Shown one piece after another: positions 6,791-14,114 of a stretch of 23,713 bases of DNA. The position numbers were made by a program, and so were the translations under genes. The DNA is from a virus: positions 1-23,713 of the IMG/VR virus record IMGVR_UViG_3300028735_000394, one strand, 5' to 3'. Positions within the stretch are counted from its first letter, which is position 1, and the number at the start of each line of letters is the position of its first letter. The notes beneath the pieces are model-generated. The model ran no database searches. It saw nothing but the letters and a program-made list of their open reading frames with translations, and had not been told where the DNA came from.

Positions 6791-7320
6791 CGCCGTGGAT
6801 TGCCACCATCGCGTGCGCCCTGTGCGTGGGTGTCGGGTTTGCATCTGGCTATGCGCTCAAAGCTCGGCTGGCCGAAGGCGAGATCGCGCGCATCGAGGCC
6901 GCGCACGCCGCTGAGCGACAGGCCGCCGCCGAGGCCGCCGCGCAGCGGATGGCAGCCGCCGAAGCGGCCGAAGCGGCCGTCGTGCGCGCATTGAGCGCGA
7001 CAAAACAGCAACTCGCCGCCGCCAATCGGCGGCTCAAGGAGGACTTGTATGCGCTACCCACTGCCCAGCGCTGCGGCTTGTCTGGCGCTGCTCGCGGGCT
7101 GCTCAACGCCCGCCTTGCCGCCGGTGACGCCGTGCCCGCGCGTGCCGCCGAGCCTGACGCAGCCCCTGCCGCCGCTGCCGCCGATACCCGCGACGCCAGC
7201 GAAGCCGACATCGGTGGCTGGATCGCCGATGCCGCTGCCGCCTACGACGAGTGCCGCGCCCGCCTCGACGCCATCCGGCGCTGGGACGAACTGACGCACG
7301 GGGATGGGAATGGAAGGTGA
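6787..7320 (+). CDS. Rz: Rz-like inner-membrane spanin
   Basis: The i-spanin joins inner and outer membranes and fuses them at the end of lysis. From GTG 6787 the product is 177 residues, with an N-terminal transmembrane anchor (about 4-24, WIATIACALCVGVGFASGYAL), then a long Ala/Glu/Arg-rich periplasmic coiled coil, then an Ala/Pro-rich part and a C-terminal helix. There is no in-frame ATG before the coiled coil. GTG 6787 is preferred over GTG 6742 because it forms a GTGA overlap with the micropeptide stop and places the anchor at the N terminus. The gene fully contains Rz1 in another frame. Confidence 0.82.
   Translation: MTPWIATIACALCVGVGFASGYALKARLAEGEIARIEAAHAAERQAAAEAAAQRMAAAEAAEAAVVRALSATKQQLAAANRRLKEDLYALPTAQRCGLSGAARGLLNARLAAGDAVPARAAEPDAAPAAAAADTRDASEADIGGWIADAAAAYDECRARLDAIRRWDELTHGDGNGR
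7049..7294 (+). CDS. Rz1: Rz1-like outer-membrane spanin lipoprotein (nested in Rz)
   Basis: An 81-residue lipoprotein in a frame shifted from Rz and lying wholly inside it. It has a short signal peptide with lipobox LAGC (15-18), so Cys18 would be lipidated. The mature part is very Pro-rich (PPVTPCPRVPPSL, PLPPLPPIPATP), as in Rz1 proteins. A perfect AAGGAGG at 7036-7042 precedes the ATG by 6 bases. The nested Rz/Rz1 layout is the classic two-component spanin architecture. Confidence 0.92.
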   Translation: MRYPLPSAAACLALLAGCSTPALPPVTPCPRVPPSLTQPLPPLPPIPATPAKPTSVAGSPMPLPPTTSAAPASTPSGAGTN

Positions 7321-7627
7321 CATCCTAGGGAGTCTGATGCGCTGGCAGGTGTCGGTGTGGATCATCGGCGCGCTGGCTGGGGCGCTGTTTTTTGTGCTGC
7401 GCGCCGCGCTGGCGCGCTTTACGCAGCAGATGGACGAGCGCCTGGCGCGTATCGAGCGCGTCACGGAGGAGATCGCGCGCATCGACGGAGAGCTGGCGCG
7501 CCTGCGCGCCGAGCTGCCGGTGCACTACATCCGGCGCGACGACCACATCCGCGACATCACGACGCTATCTGTGAAGCTGGACCGGATCTACGAGCTGCTG
7601 CTGATCAAAGGAGTATGTCATGACTGA
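7304..7627 (+). CDS. DUF2730-like membrane-anchored coiled-coil protein
   Basis: A 107-residue product with one transmembrane segment (about 16-35, VSVWIIGALAGALFFVLRAA), a coiled coil (about 38-75, rich in Glu/Arg heptads) and the segment HYIRRDDHIRDITTLSVKLDRIYELL. This matches the DUF2730 (Mu gp25-like) proteins found between lysis and packaging genes of Mu-like phages. The role is not established. ATG 7304 or ATG 7310 may be used; both overlap the end of Rz. It is one candidate for the missing holin or a lysis accessory protein, but nothing shows this. Confidence 0.75.
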   Translation: MGMEGDILGSLMRWQVSVWIIGALAGALFFVLRAALARFTQQMDERLARIERVTEEIARIDGELARLRAELPVHYIRRDDHIRDITTLSVKLDRIYELLLIKGVCHD

Positions 7628-7943
7628 GCGCCGTATCGACGCCGCGCTGGACCTGGGGCGCGCGCACCGCGAGACGCTGCGCTGGGTGCTGCTGACCGCG
7701 CTGTGGCACAGCCGCCCGTATGGCGCACGCGAGGACTTGCTGTCCCTGTGCGCGGCCGATGCGGGGGTGAGCGCCACCATGGACGAGGTGCGGCGGGAGC
7801 TGGGCTGGCTGGAGAGCCACGGGCTGGCGACGGTCGAGCGCAAGGGGCCGGTGTGGGCGGCCATGCTCAGCGCCCACGGTGAAGATGTGTACGACTACCG
7901 GGCCGAGGCCCCGGCGGGGCTGGCGCGCCCGCCGCGCTGGTGA
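7620..7943 (+). CDS. Mu gp26-like winged-helix phage protein (VpaChn25_0724 type)
   Basis: A 107-residue product with the pattern of the small phage family found between gp25 and gp27 equivalents: an N-terminal helix (HRETLRWVLLTALWHSRPYG), then a winged-helix-like fold (VSATMDEVRRELGWLESHGLATVERKGPVWAAML) and a short tail containing GEDVYDY. The function is unknown; it resembles ArsR-type winged helices in shape. The ATG at 7620 has AAAGGAG upstream and overlaps the previous gene by 8 bases. Confidence 0.8.
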   Translation: MTERRIDAALDLGRAHRETLRWVLLTALWHSRPYGAREDLLSLCAADAGVSATMDEVRRELGWLESHGLATVERKGPVWAAMLSAHGEDVYDYRAEAPAGLARPPRW

Positions 7944-7951
7944 GGTGCGCC

Positions 7952-8479
7952 ATGCCGCGCCGCCCCAAAATCACGCAGCTGCCGCCCGAGCTGCGCGCGC
8001 AGCTCGAAAAGCTGCTCGCCGACCAGAGCCACGGTGGCTATGAGGCGCTCTCGGCCTGGCTGGCCGAACAGGGTTACCAAATCGGTAAATCGAGCCTGCA
8101 CCGCTACGACCAGCGCCTGCAGCGCAGCATGGCCGCCATCCGCGCCAGCACCGAGGCGGCCAAGATCATCGCCCAGACGAGCCCGGACGAGGCCGACGAG
8201 CACTCCGCCGCCGTCATCCGCCTGGTGCAGTCCGCGCTGTTCGACGCCATGCTCGCCGTGCGCGAGGCCGAAGACGCCGACCCGGCGGAGCAGGTCAAGC
8301 TCCTGACCCATGCCGCCAGAGCTGTGGCCGAAGCTTCACGCGCTTCCATCGGGCAGAAGAAGTGGGCCGAGGAGGTGCGCGCCAAGCTGGACGCCGTAGA
8401 GCGCGCCGCTGCGCGCGAGGGCAAGACGCTGGACGCGGCGACGCTGGAGGCGATCAAGCGGGGGTTGTATGGCGGGTAG
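7952..8479 (+). CDS. DUF3486 / Mu gp27-like protein, probable small terminase
   Basis: A 175-residue protein. The N terminus, PRRPKITQLPPELRAQLEKLL, followed by a HTH-like segment (GGYEALSAWLAEQGYQIGKSSLHRYDQRL) is characteristic of DUF3486 proteins. These precede the large terminase in Mu-like phages and are thought to be the DNA-recognition (small) terminase subunit. A long helical part follows. ATG 7952 fits the family's usual start, with GAGG upstream. It overlaps the large terminase by 11 bases. Confidence 0.87.
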   Translation: MPRRPKITQLPPELRAQLEKLLADQSHGGYEALSAWLAEQGYQIGKSSLHRYDQRLQRSMAAIRASTEAAKIIAQTSPDEADEHSAAVIRLVQSALFDAMLAVREAEDADPAEQVKLLTHAARAVAEASRASIGQKKWAEEVRAKLDAVERAAAREGKTLDAATLEAIKRGLYGG

Positions 8480-9803
8480 CCCCATTCTCTACCCCTACCA
8501 GCGCCGCTACCTCGCCGACCCCGCCCGCTTCAAGGCGGGCATGTGGTCTCGGCAGACCGGCAAGACGTTCACCACCACGCTGGAGGCGGTGCTGGACGTG
8601 CTGGAGGCCGAGGCCGAAGGGCGGGTGAGCCGCTGGACGATTCTGTCGGTGTCGCGCGACCGGGCGCTGGATGCGATGGACAACGGGGTGAAGCTGCATC
8701 TGCGGGCGATTGGCGCGGCGTTCGAAGCGCTGGATGTGCCCTTCGAGGCGGACGAACTGGCGCACCTGGTGCGCATCGGCAACCGCGGCAGCTACATCCG
8801 CGCCGTGGCGTCGAAGCCAAGCACGGCGCGCGGGATGAGCGATAACCTCATCCTCGACGAATTCGCGCACCACCAGGATTCCCGCGCCATCTGGACGGCG
8901 CTGTTGCCCGTGGTGTCTCGGCCTGACCTGAAGCTGCGGGTGATTTCTACGCCCAACGGCCGCGGCAACAAGTTCTACGAAATCATGACGCAGCCCGACG
9001 GGCTGTTTTCGCGTCATGTGGTCACGATTTATGACGCGGTGGCGGACGGCCTGCCGCGCAACATCGAGGAACTGCGCCGCGCCATGGCCGACCCGATCGC
9101 CTGGGCGCAGGAGTTCGAGTGCCAGTTTGTGGATGAGGCGACCGCCTGGCTGCCGTACGAGCTGATCGACGGCTGCGAGGACCCGGCCTGCCCAGGCGAA
9201 TACCAGGGCGGCCCGTGTTACGTGGGCATGGACTTCGCCGCGCGCGGCGACCTGACCGTCATCGCGGTGCTGGAAGCAGTGGGCGACGTGCTGTGGCTGC
9301 GCGAGCTGATCGAATTGCGCGCGACAAGCTTTGCCGCGCAACTGGCCGAACTGGACCGGGTGATGCGCGACTACCGGGTGATTCGCGCCGCGCTCGACCA
9401 GACGGGCCTGGGCGAAATGCCGGTGCAGGAAGCGCAGCGGCGGCATGGGCAATACCGGGTGGAGGGGGTGCTATTCAACCCGTCCCGCAAGCTCGACATG
9501 GCCACGGTATTGCGCGAGCGCATGGAGGATCGGCGGCTGCGGCTTCCGCTGGGCCATGCCGCCCTGCGCGCCGACCTGCACAGCGTGCAGCGGGTGGCCG
9601 GGCCGAACGGTAACCCGCGCCTGGTGGCCGAGCGGGAAAACGGCTCCCACGCCGACCGCTTCTGGGCGCTGGCGCTGGCGATTTCGGCCGCAGCGCAGCC
9701 GAAATTCGCCTACGGCTACGAGCCGGTGGGCGCGCGCAAGTGGTCTGGGCGATATGACCCAGCGCTGGACGATGCGCCGATGGACAAGTGGGGAGTGTTC
9801 TGA
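8469..9803 (+). CDS. Terminase large subunit (Mu gp28-like)
   Basis: The packaging motor ATPase and headful nuclease. The 444-residue product starts PILYPYQRRYLADPARFK, a Q-motif-like region. It has a Walker A variant SRQTGKT (27-33), Walker B LILDE (127-131, D130/E131), and an RNase H-like nuclease domain with acidic residues D255 (VGMDFAARGD), D310 (ALDQTG) and D396 (HADRFWALALA). The length is close to other Mu-like large terminases without N-terminal extension. It is followed in TGATG overlap by a small orphan gene, not directly by the portal gene. Confidence 0.93.
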   Translation: MAGSPILYPYQRRYLADPARFKAGMWSRQTGKTFTTTLEAVLDVLEAEAEGRVSRWTILSVSRDRALDAMDNGVKLHLRAIGAAFEALDVPFEADELAHLVRIGNRGSYIRAVASKPSTARGMSDNLILDEFAHHQDSRAIWTALLPVVSRPDLKLRVISTPNGRGNKFYEIMTQPDGLFSRHVVTIYDAVADGLPRNIEELRRAMADPIAWAQEFECQFVDEATAWLPYELIDGCEDPACPGEYQGGPCYVGMDFAARGDLTVIAVLEAVGDVLWLRELIELRATSFAAQLAELDRVMRDYRVIRAALDQTGLGEMPVQEAQRRHGQYRVEGVLFNPSRKLDMATVLRERMEDRRLRLPLGHAALRADLHSVQRVAGPNGNPRLVAERENGSHADRFWALALAISAAAQPKFAYGYEPVGARKWSGRYDPALDDAPMDKWGVF

Positions 9804-10024
9804 TGCGCTACACGATCATGACGCCGGATGTGGACGGGTACGTCTTGGCCTTGATGGATCACCCGACATTGTTCGAGGCGCTGCGCCTTACCTGGAGGCT
9901 GTTCAGGCGGCCAAGGGCATACGGCGTGATGATCAAGGTCGAGAGGGCATGGATCGAGCAGCACTGCGCCCCCGTTGAGGCGGGTAGATGTTTCGATGCA
10001 CCACTGGGGATGGAAAAGCGATGA
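9803..10024 (+). CDS. Small orphan protein between terminase and portal
   Basis: A 73-residue product that I do not recognise. It begins in a TGATG overlap with the terminase and ends in an ATGA overlap with the portal gene, so it is tightly coupled to both. It is basic in its middle (LTWRLFRRPRAYGVMIKVERAW) with some hydrophobic helix character. Mu has no gene at this place. It may be a small inserted gene or a packaging accessory factor; there is no evidence for either. Confidence 0.65.
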   Translation: MRYTIMTPDVDGYVLALMDHPTLFEALRLTWRLFRRPRAYGVMIKVERAWIEQHCAPVEAGRCFDAPLGMEKR

Positions 10025-11562
10025 ACACCCAAGCCCTCAAAACCGAACTCGCCGCCCCGGCGCTGACCGGCTTTCGGCAGGCGTGGGTATGGCGGCCCCT
10101 GGCCAGCCTCACGCCCGCGCAGGTGGCGGAAATCCTGCGCCGCGCCAGCATGGGCGATGCGCACGATTTCCTGATCGCCGCCGCCGACATCGAGGAAAAA
10201 GACCTGCACTACCGCGCCGTGCTGCAAACCCGCAAGCTGGAAGTGGCTGGCCTGCCGTGGGATGTGCAGCCCGCGGATGACTCGCGCGCCGCCCGGAAGG
10301 CCGCCGACCTGGCGCGCCGGGTGCTCGAATCCATCGACCTGCCCGAACTCATGGTGCAGCTGCTCGACGCGCTCTCCAAGGGCTACGCGGTGGCGGAAAT
10401 CCTCTGGCAGACGGACGGCCCCACCTGGGTGCCGGGTGCCATCCTGCCGCGCGAGGCGCACTGGTTCCGCTTCGACCGCGAGACCGGGCGCGAGCTGCGC
10501 CTCATGGACGGCACGGCAGACGGGGAGCAGCTGCCGCCCTACAAGTTAGTCTGCCACACGCCCAAGGTCATGGCGGGCATCCCGCTCATGGGGGGGCTGG
10601 CCCGCTCGGCGCTGTGGGCCTGGGTGTTCAAGAGCTACGCGCTGCGCGACTGGGCGGCCTTTGCCGAGCTCTACGGCCAGCCGATCCGGGTGGGCAAATA
10701 CGAGGCCGGGGCCACGCGCGAGGACATCGCGGTCTTGAAGCGCGCCGTGTTCGAACTCGGCTCGGACGCCGGGGCGGTGATCCCAGCGGGCATGGCGCTG
10801 GAGATTGTCGAGAGCGCGGCCAAGAGCGCTTCGGCGGACCTCTACCAGCGGCTCATCGAATACCTCGACCGGCAGGTGAGCAAGGCGGTGCTGGGGCAGA
10901 CGCTGACCACCGACCAGGGGTCGAGCGGCAGCCTCGCGCAGGCCAAGGTGCATGACGAAGTGCGCGCCGACCTGATGCGCGCCGACGCCCGCGCGCTCTC
11001 GGCCACGCTCACGCGCGACCTGATCGCGCCGCTGATTGCGCTCAATATGCCCGATGCACCGCTGCCGCGCCTCACGCTGATGGTGGAGGAGCCGGAGGAT
11101 ATGGCCGCGCTGGCCGATCAACTGGCCAAGCTGGTACCGCTGGGCGTGCCCATCCCGCAGCGCTGGGTGCGCGAGAAGTGGGGCATCCCGGAGGCCGCGC
11201 CGGATGAGCCGGTGCTGGGTGCGCCTTCCCTGCCGAGCGCGCAGGACACCACGGGACAGGCCGCACAGGCCGCGCATCGTCGCATGCAATCTGCGCATGC
11301 TGGCGCTGGCGAGGCCGATCCGACCCCCATCGACCCCATGACCGACCGCATGGAGCAAGAGGCCGCGCCCGCCTGGAGCCAGATCATGGACGCCATCAAG
11401 CGCATCGTGAGTGAAGCACAGGGCCTGGAGCAGCTGCGCGATGCGCTGCTCGCGGCCTATGGCGACTTGCCCATCGACCGGCTCGCCGAGGTGATGGCGA
11501 TGGGCTTCGCCGCGGCGGAGCTTGCCGGACGGTTCGACGTGCGGCAGGAGTCGGCACCGTGA
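10021..11562 (+). CDS. Portal protein (Mu gp29-like, DUF935)
   Basis: Forms the dodecameric portal ring through which DNA enters the head. The 513-residue product has the DUF935 pattern: LASLTPAQVAEILRRASMGD near the N terminus, LQTRKLEVAGLPWDVQP, then DALSKGYAVAEILW, SALWAWVFKSYALRDWAAFAELYGQPIRVGKY and LGQTLTTDQGSSGSLAQAKVHDEVR. The C-terminal part is Ala-rich and variable. ATG 10021 overlaps the small orphan gene's stop, and the end overlaps the next GTG start. The length is in the usual range for this family. Confidence 0.93.
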   Translation: MNTQALKTELAAPALTGFRQAWVWRPLASLTPAQVAEILRRASMGDAHDFLIAAADIEEKDLHYRAVLQTRKLEVAGLPWDVQPADDSRAARKAADLARRVLESIDLPELMVQLLDALSKGYAVAEILWQTDGPTWVPGAILPREAHWFRFDRETGRELRLMDGTADGEQLPPYKLVCHTPKVMAGIPLMGGLARSALWAWVFKSYALRDWAAFAELYGQPIRVGKYEAGATREDIAVLKRAVFELGSDAGAVIPAGMALEIVESAAKSASADLYQRLIEYLDRQVSKAVLGQTLTTDQGSSGSLAQAKVHDEVRADLMRADARALSATLTRDLIAPLIALNMPDAPLPRLTLMVEEPEDMAALADQLAKLVPLGVPIPQRWVREKWGIPEAAPDEPVLGAPSLPSAQDTTGQAAQAAHRRMQSAHAGAGEADPTPIDPMTDRMEQEAAPAWSQIMDAIKRIVSEAQGLEQLRDALLAAYGDLPIDRLAEVMAMGFAAAELAGRFDVRQESAP

Positions 11563-11762
11563 GCGACGACGCCGACCGCGCCGACCGACTGATCGAAGCC
11601 GCGCTGCAAGATGCGCTTGCCGCCGTGCGCAGAAACCGAGGGCCCGAAGCCACGGGGTATTGCCTGTGGTGCGAGGAGCCGCTGGCGGAAGGCCGCCGCT
11701 GGTGCAGCGCAGAGTGCCGAGACGATTGGGATCGCCACCATGCCGCAGCCCGCCGCCGCTGA
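11559..11762 (+). CDS. Small zinc-finger-like protein
   Basis: A 67-residue product from a GTG start in a GTGA overlap with the portal stop. Residues 35-53 hold C-x2-C-x10-C-x3-C (CLWCEEPLAEGRRWCSAEC), a treble-clef-like zinc-binding pattern followed by a helix DDWDRHHAAARRR. Small zinc-finger proteins occur at this place in other high-GC Mu-like phages, as far as I recall, but have no known role. The last 23 bases overlap the MuF gene. Confidence 0.78.
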   Translation: MSDDADRADRLIEAALQDALAAVRRNRGPEATGYCLWCEEPLAEGRRWCSAECRDDWDRHHAAARRR

Positions 11763-13062
11763 CCCGCAGCTTGCCTTCATCTTCCGCCGCCCGTTCGCCG
11801 AGCAGGTGGCGTTCTTCCGCGGCAAGCTCGGCAACCTGGTGCCCACCGCGCGCTGGGACGACATCTGGAAGTCCGCCCACGACCGCGCCTTCATGGTCGC
11901 CGGTGCCGCCAAGGCCGATCTATTGGCCGATCTGGCCGCCGCGGTGGATAAGGCCATCAGCGAGGGCGAGACGCTGGACGAGTTCAGGAAGCGCTTTTCC
12001 GCCATCGTCGAAAAGCACGGCTGGCACGGCTGGACGGGCGAGACGACGGCGGCAGGCCGCGCCTGGCGCACGCGCATCATCTATCAGACGAATCTTTCCA
12101 CCAGCTACGCCGCCGGGCGGCTTGCGCAGCTCAGGGACGCCGGGTTTGAATATTGGGTTTATCGCCACACCCCGAACGAACACCCGCGCCTACAACACCT
12201 GGCCTGGGACGGCCTGACCTTGCCCGCCGATCATCCCTTCTGGCAGACGCACTATCCGCCCTCGGGCTGGGGCTGCCGGTGCCGCGTGGTCGGGGCCGAC
12301 GGACCAGAGTCGGCGAAGCTCTTAGGAGGCAAGCCCGACTACAACCAGCCGCCAGCCGGGTGGGACGAAATCGACCCCAAGACCGGCGAGCCTCCAGGCA
12401 TCGACAAGGGGTGGGGGTATATGCCGGGGGGAACATCCGATCTGGTGCAGGAGATCGAGCGCAAGGCGGACAAGCTGCCGCCGCTGCTGGGAGATGCGCT
12501 GAAAGAGGATGTCGCGTCACGCTTCCGGACTAAGCTGGCGAAAGCGTTCGATGACGTTGTATCGAGAGCAAAGGCAGACGGGACGATGATAGAGTACGCG
12601 GCCCTTCTAGACGAATCAGGAAATCAACTCTGGATCAAGCGCGGGGGCGACAGCTATGTGGAGTTCACCTCGGAAGGAGTACAGCAAATGAAAGGGGCGA
12701 TACTTGTGCACAATCACCCCGGCGGTAGGTCGTTGTCGCTTGAAGACATGAAGCTGGCCGGTACTCAAGGCATGCGGCGCATCTACGCCGTCAGTAACGA
12801 CCGCAGCCACATCTATGCCGCGACAGTCAGGGAGCGCAGCGTCGATAGGCTGATTGATAGATACGCGAAGTATGACGCCGAGGTGTATGAAGCATTCATA
12901 AAGAAAATTGATATGGGGGAAATTACGCCGTCAGAGGCTGAGAATTGGCATCATCACGTGATGAATGCGATCGCATCCAGAGATGGCCTTGTCAGCTATC
13001 GCGTCATTGGTAACGTTCCGAAGTGGGTCAAGGAGGTCATCCGTGAGCTACGTCCTGATTGA
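11740..13062 (+). CDS. F: MuF-type minor head protein (gp30) with a C-terminal JAB-like extension
   Basis: A 440-residue protein. Residues about 1-190 are the MuF/SPP1 gp7 head-morphogenesis domain: FRRPFAEQVAFFRGKL, then WRTRIIYQTNLSTSYAAGRL (from 108), ending at the conserved HYPPSGWGCRCRV (C179, C181). It acts inside the capsid near the portal. From about residue 250 the sequence changes to a separate domain with LVHNHPGGRSLSLED (H324, H326, S333, D336) and a candidate E285. This resembles the JAMM/RadC-type metal-binding pattern, although one spacing is a residue short. The coding G+C falls to about 45% in parts of this domain (12841-12960), against about 65% around it, so the domain was probably acquired. 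ATG 11740 is inside the preceding gene. Confidence 0.88.
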   Translation: MPQPAAADPQLAFIFRRPFAEQVAFFRGKLGNLVPTARWDDIWKSAHDRAFMVAGAAKADLLADLAAAVDKAISEGETLDEFRKRFSAIVEKHGWHGWTGETTAAGRAWRTRIIYQTNLSTSYAAGRLAQLRDAGFEYWVYRHTPNEHPRLQHLAWDGLTLPADHPFWQTHYPPSGWGCRCRVVGADGPESAKLLGGKPDYNQPPAGWDEIDPKTGEPPGIDKGWGYMPGGTSDLVQEIERKADKLPPLLGDALKEDVASRFRTKLAKAFDDVVSRAKADGTMIEYAALLDESGNQLWIKRGGDSYVEFTSEGVQQMKGAILVHNHPGGRSLSLEDMKLAGTQGMRRIYAVSNDRSHIYAATVRERSVDRLIDRYAKYDAEVYEAFIKKIDMGEITPSEAENWHHHVMNAIASRDGLVSYRVIGNVPKWVKEVIRELRPD

Positions 13063-13222
13063 TCATGGTCTGACACCGTTTTCTCCCATCGATGAGATCG
13101 AGGCGTGGATAGAGCGCGTCAAGCGAATGATCGAGGAGCGCCCGAACAACGACGAGCTGCGAGAGGCATTGCAGGAACTTGAGCGCTTGCGCGGCGTGGT
13201 GAAGGGACAGGAACCCGACTGA
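13043..13222 (+). CDS. Small acidic protein downstream of the MuF extension (possible partner)
   Basis: A 59-residue product from GTG 13043 with a perfect AAGGAGG site 6 bases upstream; it overlaps the MuF gene by 20 bases. It is a mainly helical, acidic protein (IDEIEAWIERVKRMIEERP, ELREALQELERL). It is not a core Mu gene and shares the lower G+C of the MuF extension, so the two may have moved together. By analogy with MuF polymorphic toxins it could be a cognate inhibitor or chaperone of the extension; this is inference only. Confidence 0.68.
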   Translation: MSYVLIDHGLTPFSPIDEIEAWIERVKRMIEERPNNDELREALQELERLRGVVKGQEPD

Positions 13223-13707
13223 TGATCCGCATTGAAGTCGACGACCGCGAAGTGCGCCAGGCGATGGAAAACCTGCGCCGTCGTGTTTCGAACATGATAC
13301 CAGCCATGCACACCATCGGCCAGGGTTTGACGGAAGGCAGCCGGGAGCGCATCCTCTTGGGCCGCGACTGGACGGGCCAACCCTTCGCGCCCAACAGCCC
13401 GGCCACGCTCGCCCGCAAGAAGGGCAACAAGCCCCTCATCAACGAAAAAACCTTCGTCACCAGTCGCCTGCACTACGAAGCCAGCGCCGACAGCGTGATT
13501 GTTGGATCAAGCGCCAAGCAGGCCGCCGTGTTGCAGTTCGGTGCAAAGAAGGGGGCCTTTGGCGCGACCCGGCGCGGGGCCAAGATACCCTGGGGCGACA
13601 TTCCCGCTCGCCGCTACCTGCCCATCCGGGAGGACGGCCAGCTCGACGACGCGGCCCGCTCCCTGATCCTGGAGTCCATCCGCGCGTATCTGGCGGATGG
13701 CACATGA
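13222..13707 (+). CDS. G: Virion morphogenesis / tail completion protein (Mu gpG-like)
   Basis: A 161-residue product of the phage virion morphogenesis family (Mu gpG, P2 gpS): an N-terminal strand-helix IRIEVDDREVRQAMENLRRR, then LGRDWTGQPFAPNSPATLARKK, then LHYEASADSVIVGSS, AAVLQFGAKK and the conserved IPARRYLPI near the C terminus. It is thought to act in head-tail joining. It starts in a TGATG overlap and ends in an ATGA overlap. Its G+C is closer to the core genes than to its neighbours on both sides. Confidence 0.9.
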   Translation: MIRIEVDDREVRQAMENLRRRVSNMIPAMHTIGQGLTEGSRERILLGRDWTGQPFAPNSPATLARKKGNKPLINEKTFVTSRLHYEASADSVIVGSSAKQAAVLQFGAKKGAFGATRRGAKIPWGDIPARRYLPIREDGQLDDAARSLILESIRAYLADGT

Positions 13708-13997
13708 AAGCGATCGTATACCCAATCATCACCGGCGATGACTGGTGTTCTCCAGCCACACCGATACCGCTGGAGCGTGACTCAAAAGCCGCGGCTATCC
13801 GCGCACTTCGCGAGAGCGGCTACCGCATCATGTGGAGCGGCGGAGAGCACGCGGTCTTGACGACGACGGCAGAAGAGCTGCGGTATTCTCGGGCTGACAC
13901 CCCAGATGTGATGGAGCGCGAGCGCGCTCTTGGCTATCAGCTGCCAGACGATGCTGAGATCACGAAATATCTCATCACCGTCTGGCCGAATCGATAA
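13704..13997 (+). CDS. Orphan protein of unknown function
   Basis: A 97-residue product in ATGA overlap with gpG. It looks like a small alpha/beta protein (MKAIVYPIITGDDW..., then DSKAAAIRALRESGYRIMWSGGEHAVLTTTAEEL...). I do not recognise it and there is no counterpart at this place in Mu. G+C is lower than in the head genes. It may be accessory cargo of the late operon. Confidence 0.65.
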   Translation: MKAIVYPIITGDDWCSPATPIPLERDSKAAAIRALRESGYRIMWSGGEHAVLTTTAEELRYSRADTPDVMERERALGYQLPDDAEITKYLITVWPNR

Positions 13998-14012
13998 GCC
14001 GAAGGAGTTCCC

Positions 14013-14114
14013 ATGAAGAACGAAGGGCAGCACACCGCTGCCAACAGCGCCCGAGCGCCGGCGCGTGGAGAAGGTGCTCGGGCTGCCCGCCGAGGCTTTG
14101 GTGGTGCGCTATGA
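14013..14114 (+). pseudogene. Probable small gene with a one-base frameshift
   Basis: An ATG at 14013 has a strong AAGGAG site, but its frame gives only a 33-residue Arg/Ala/Gly-rich peptide with poor codon bias. The frame one base ahead reads GSTPLPTAPERRRVEKVLGL... to YDA-stop (TGA 14118-14120) with nearly all codons ending in G or C. That frame has no start; a stop (14014-14016) lies just upstream. Removing one A from the AAGAACGAAGG stretch (14016-14026) would join the ATG to it. It is either a true frameshift, a sequencing error or a recoding site. The ATG-frame stop overlaps the next gene by ATGA. Confidence 0.5.

Noticed and set aside
8454-12080. Long minus-strand frames across terminase, portal and MuF genes (332 to 444 residues)
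   Set aside because: They mirror genes with clear families and proper starts, and show no ribosome sites, domains or normal composition.
12538-12550. Minus-strand match to GAACGCTTTCGC inside the MuF gene
   Set aside because: The second promoter block (ACGAT at 28 bp) is absent on that strand and the site is coding, so a chance match is likely.
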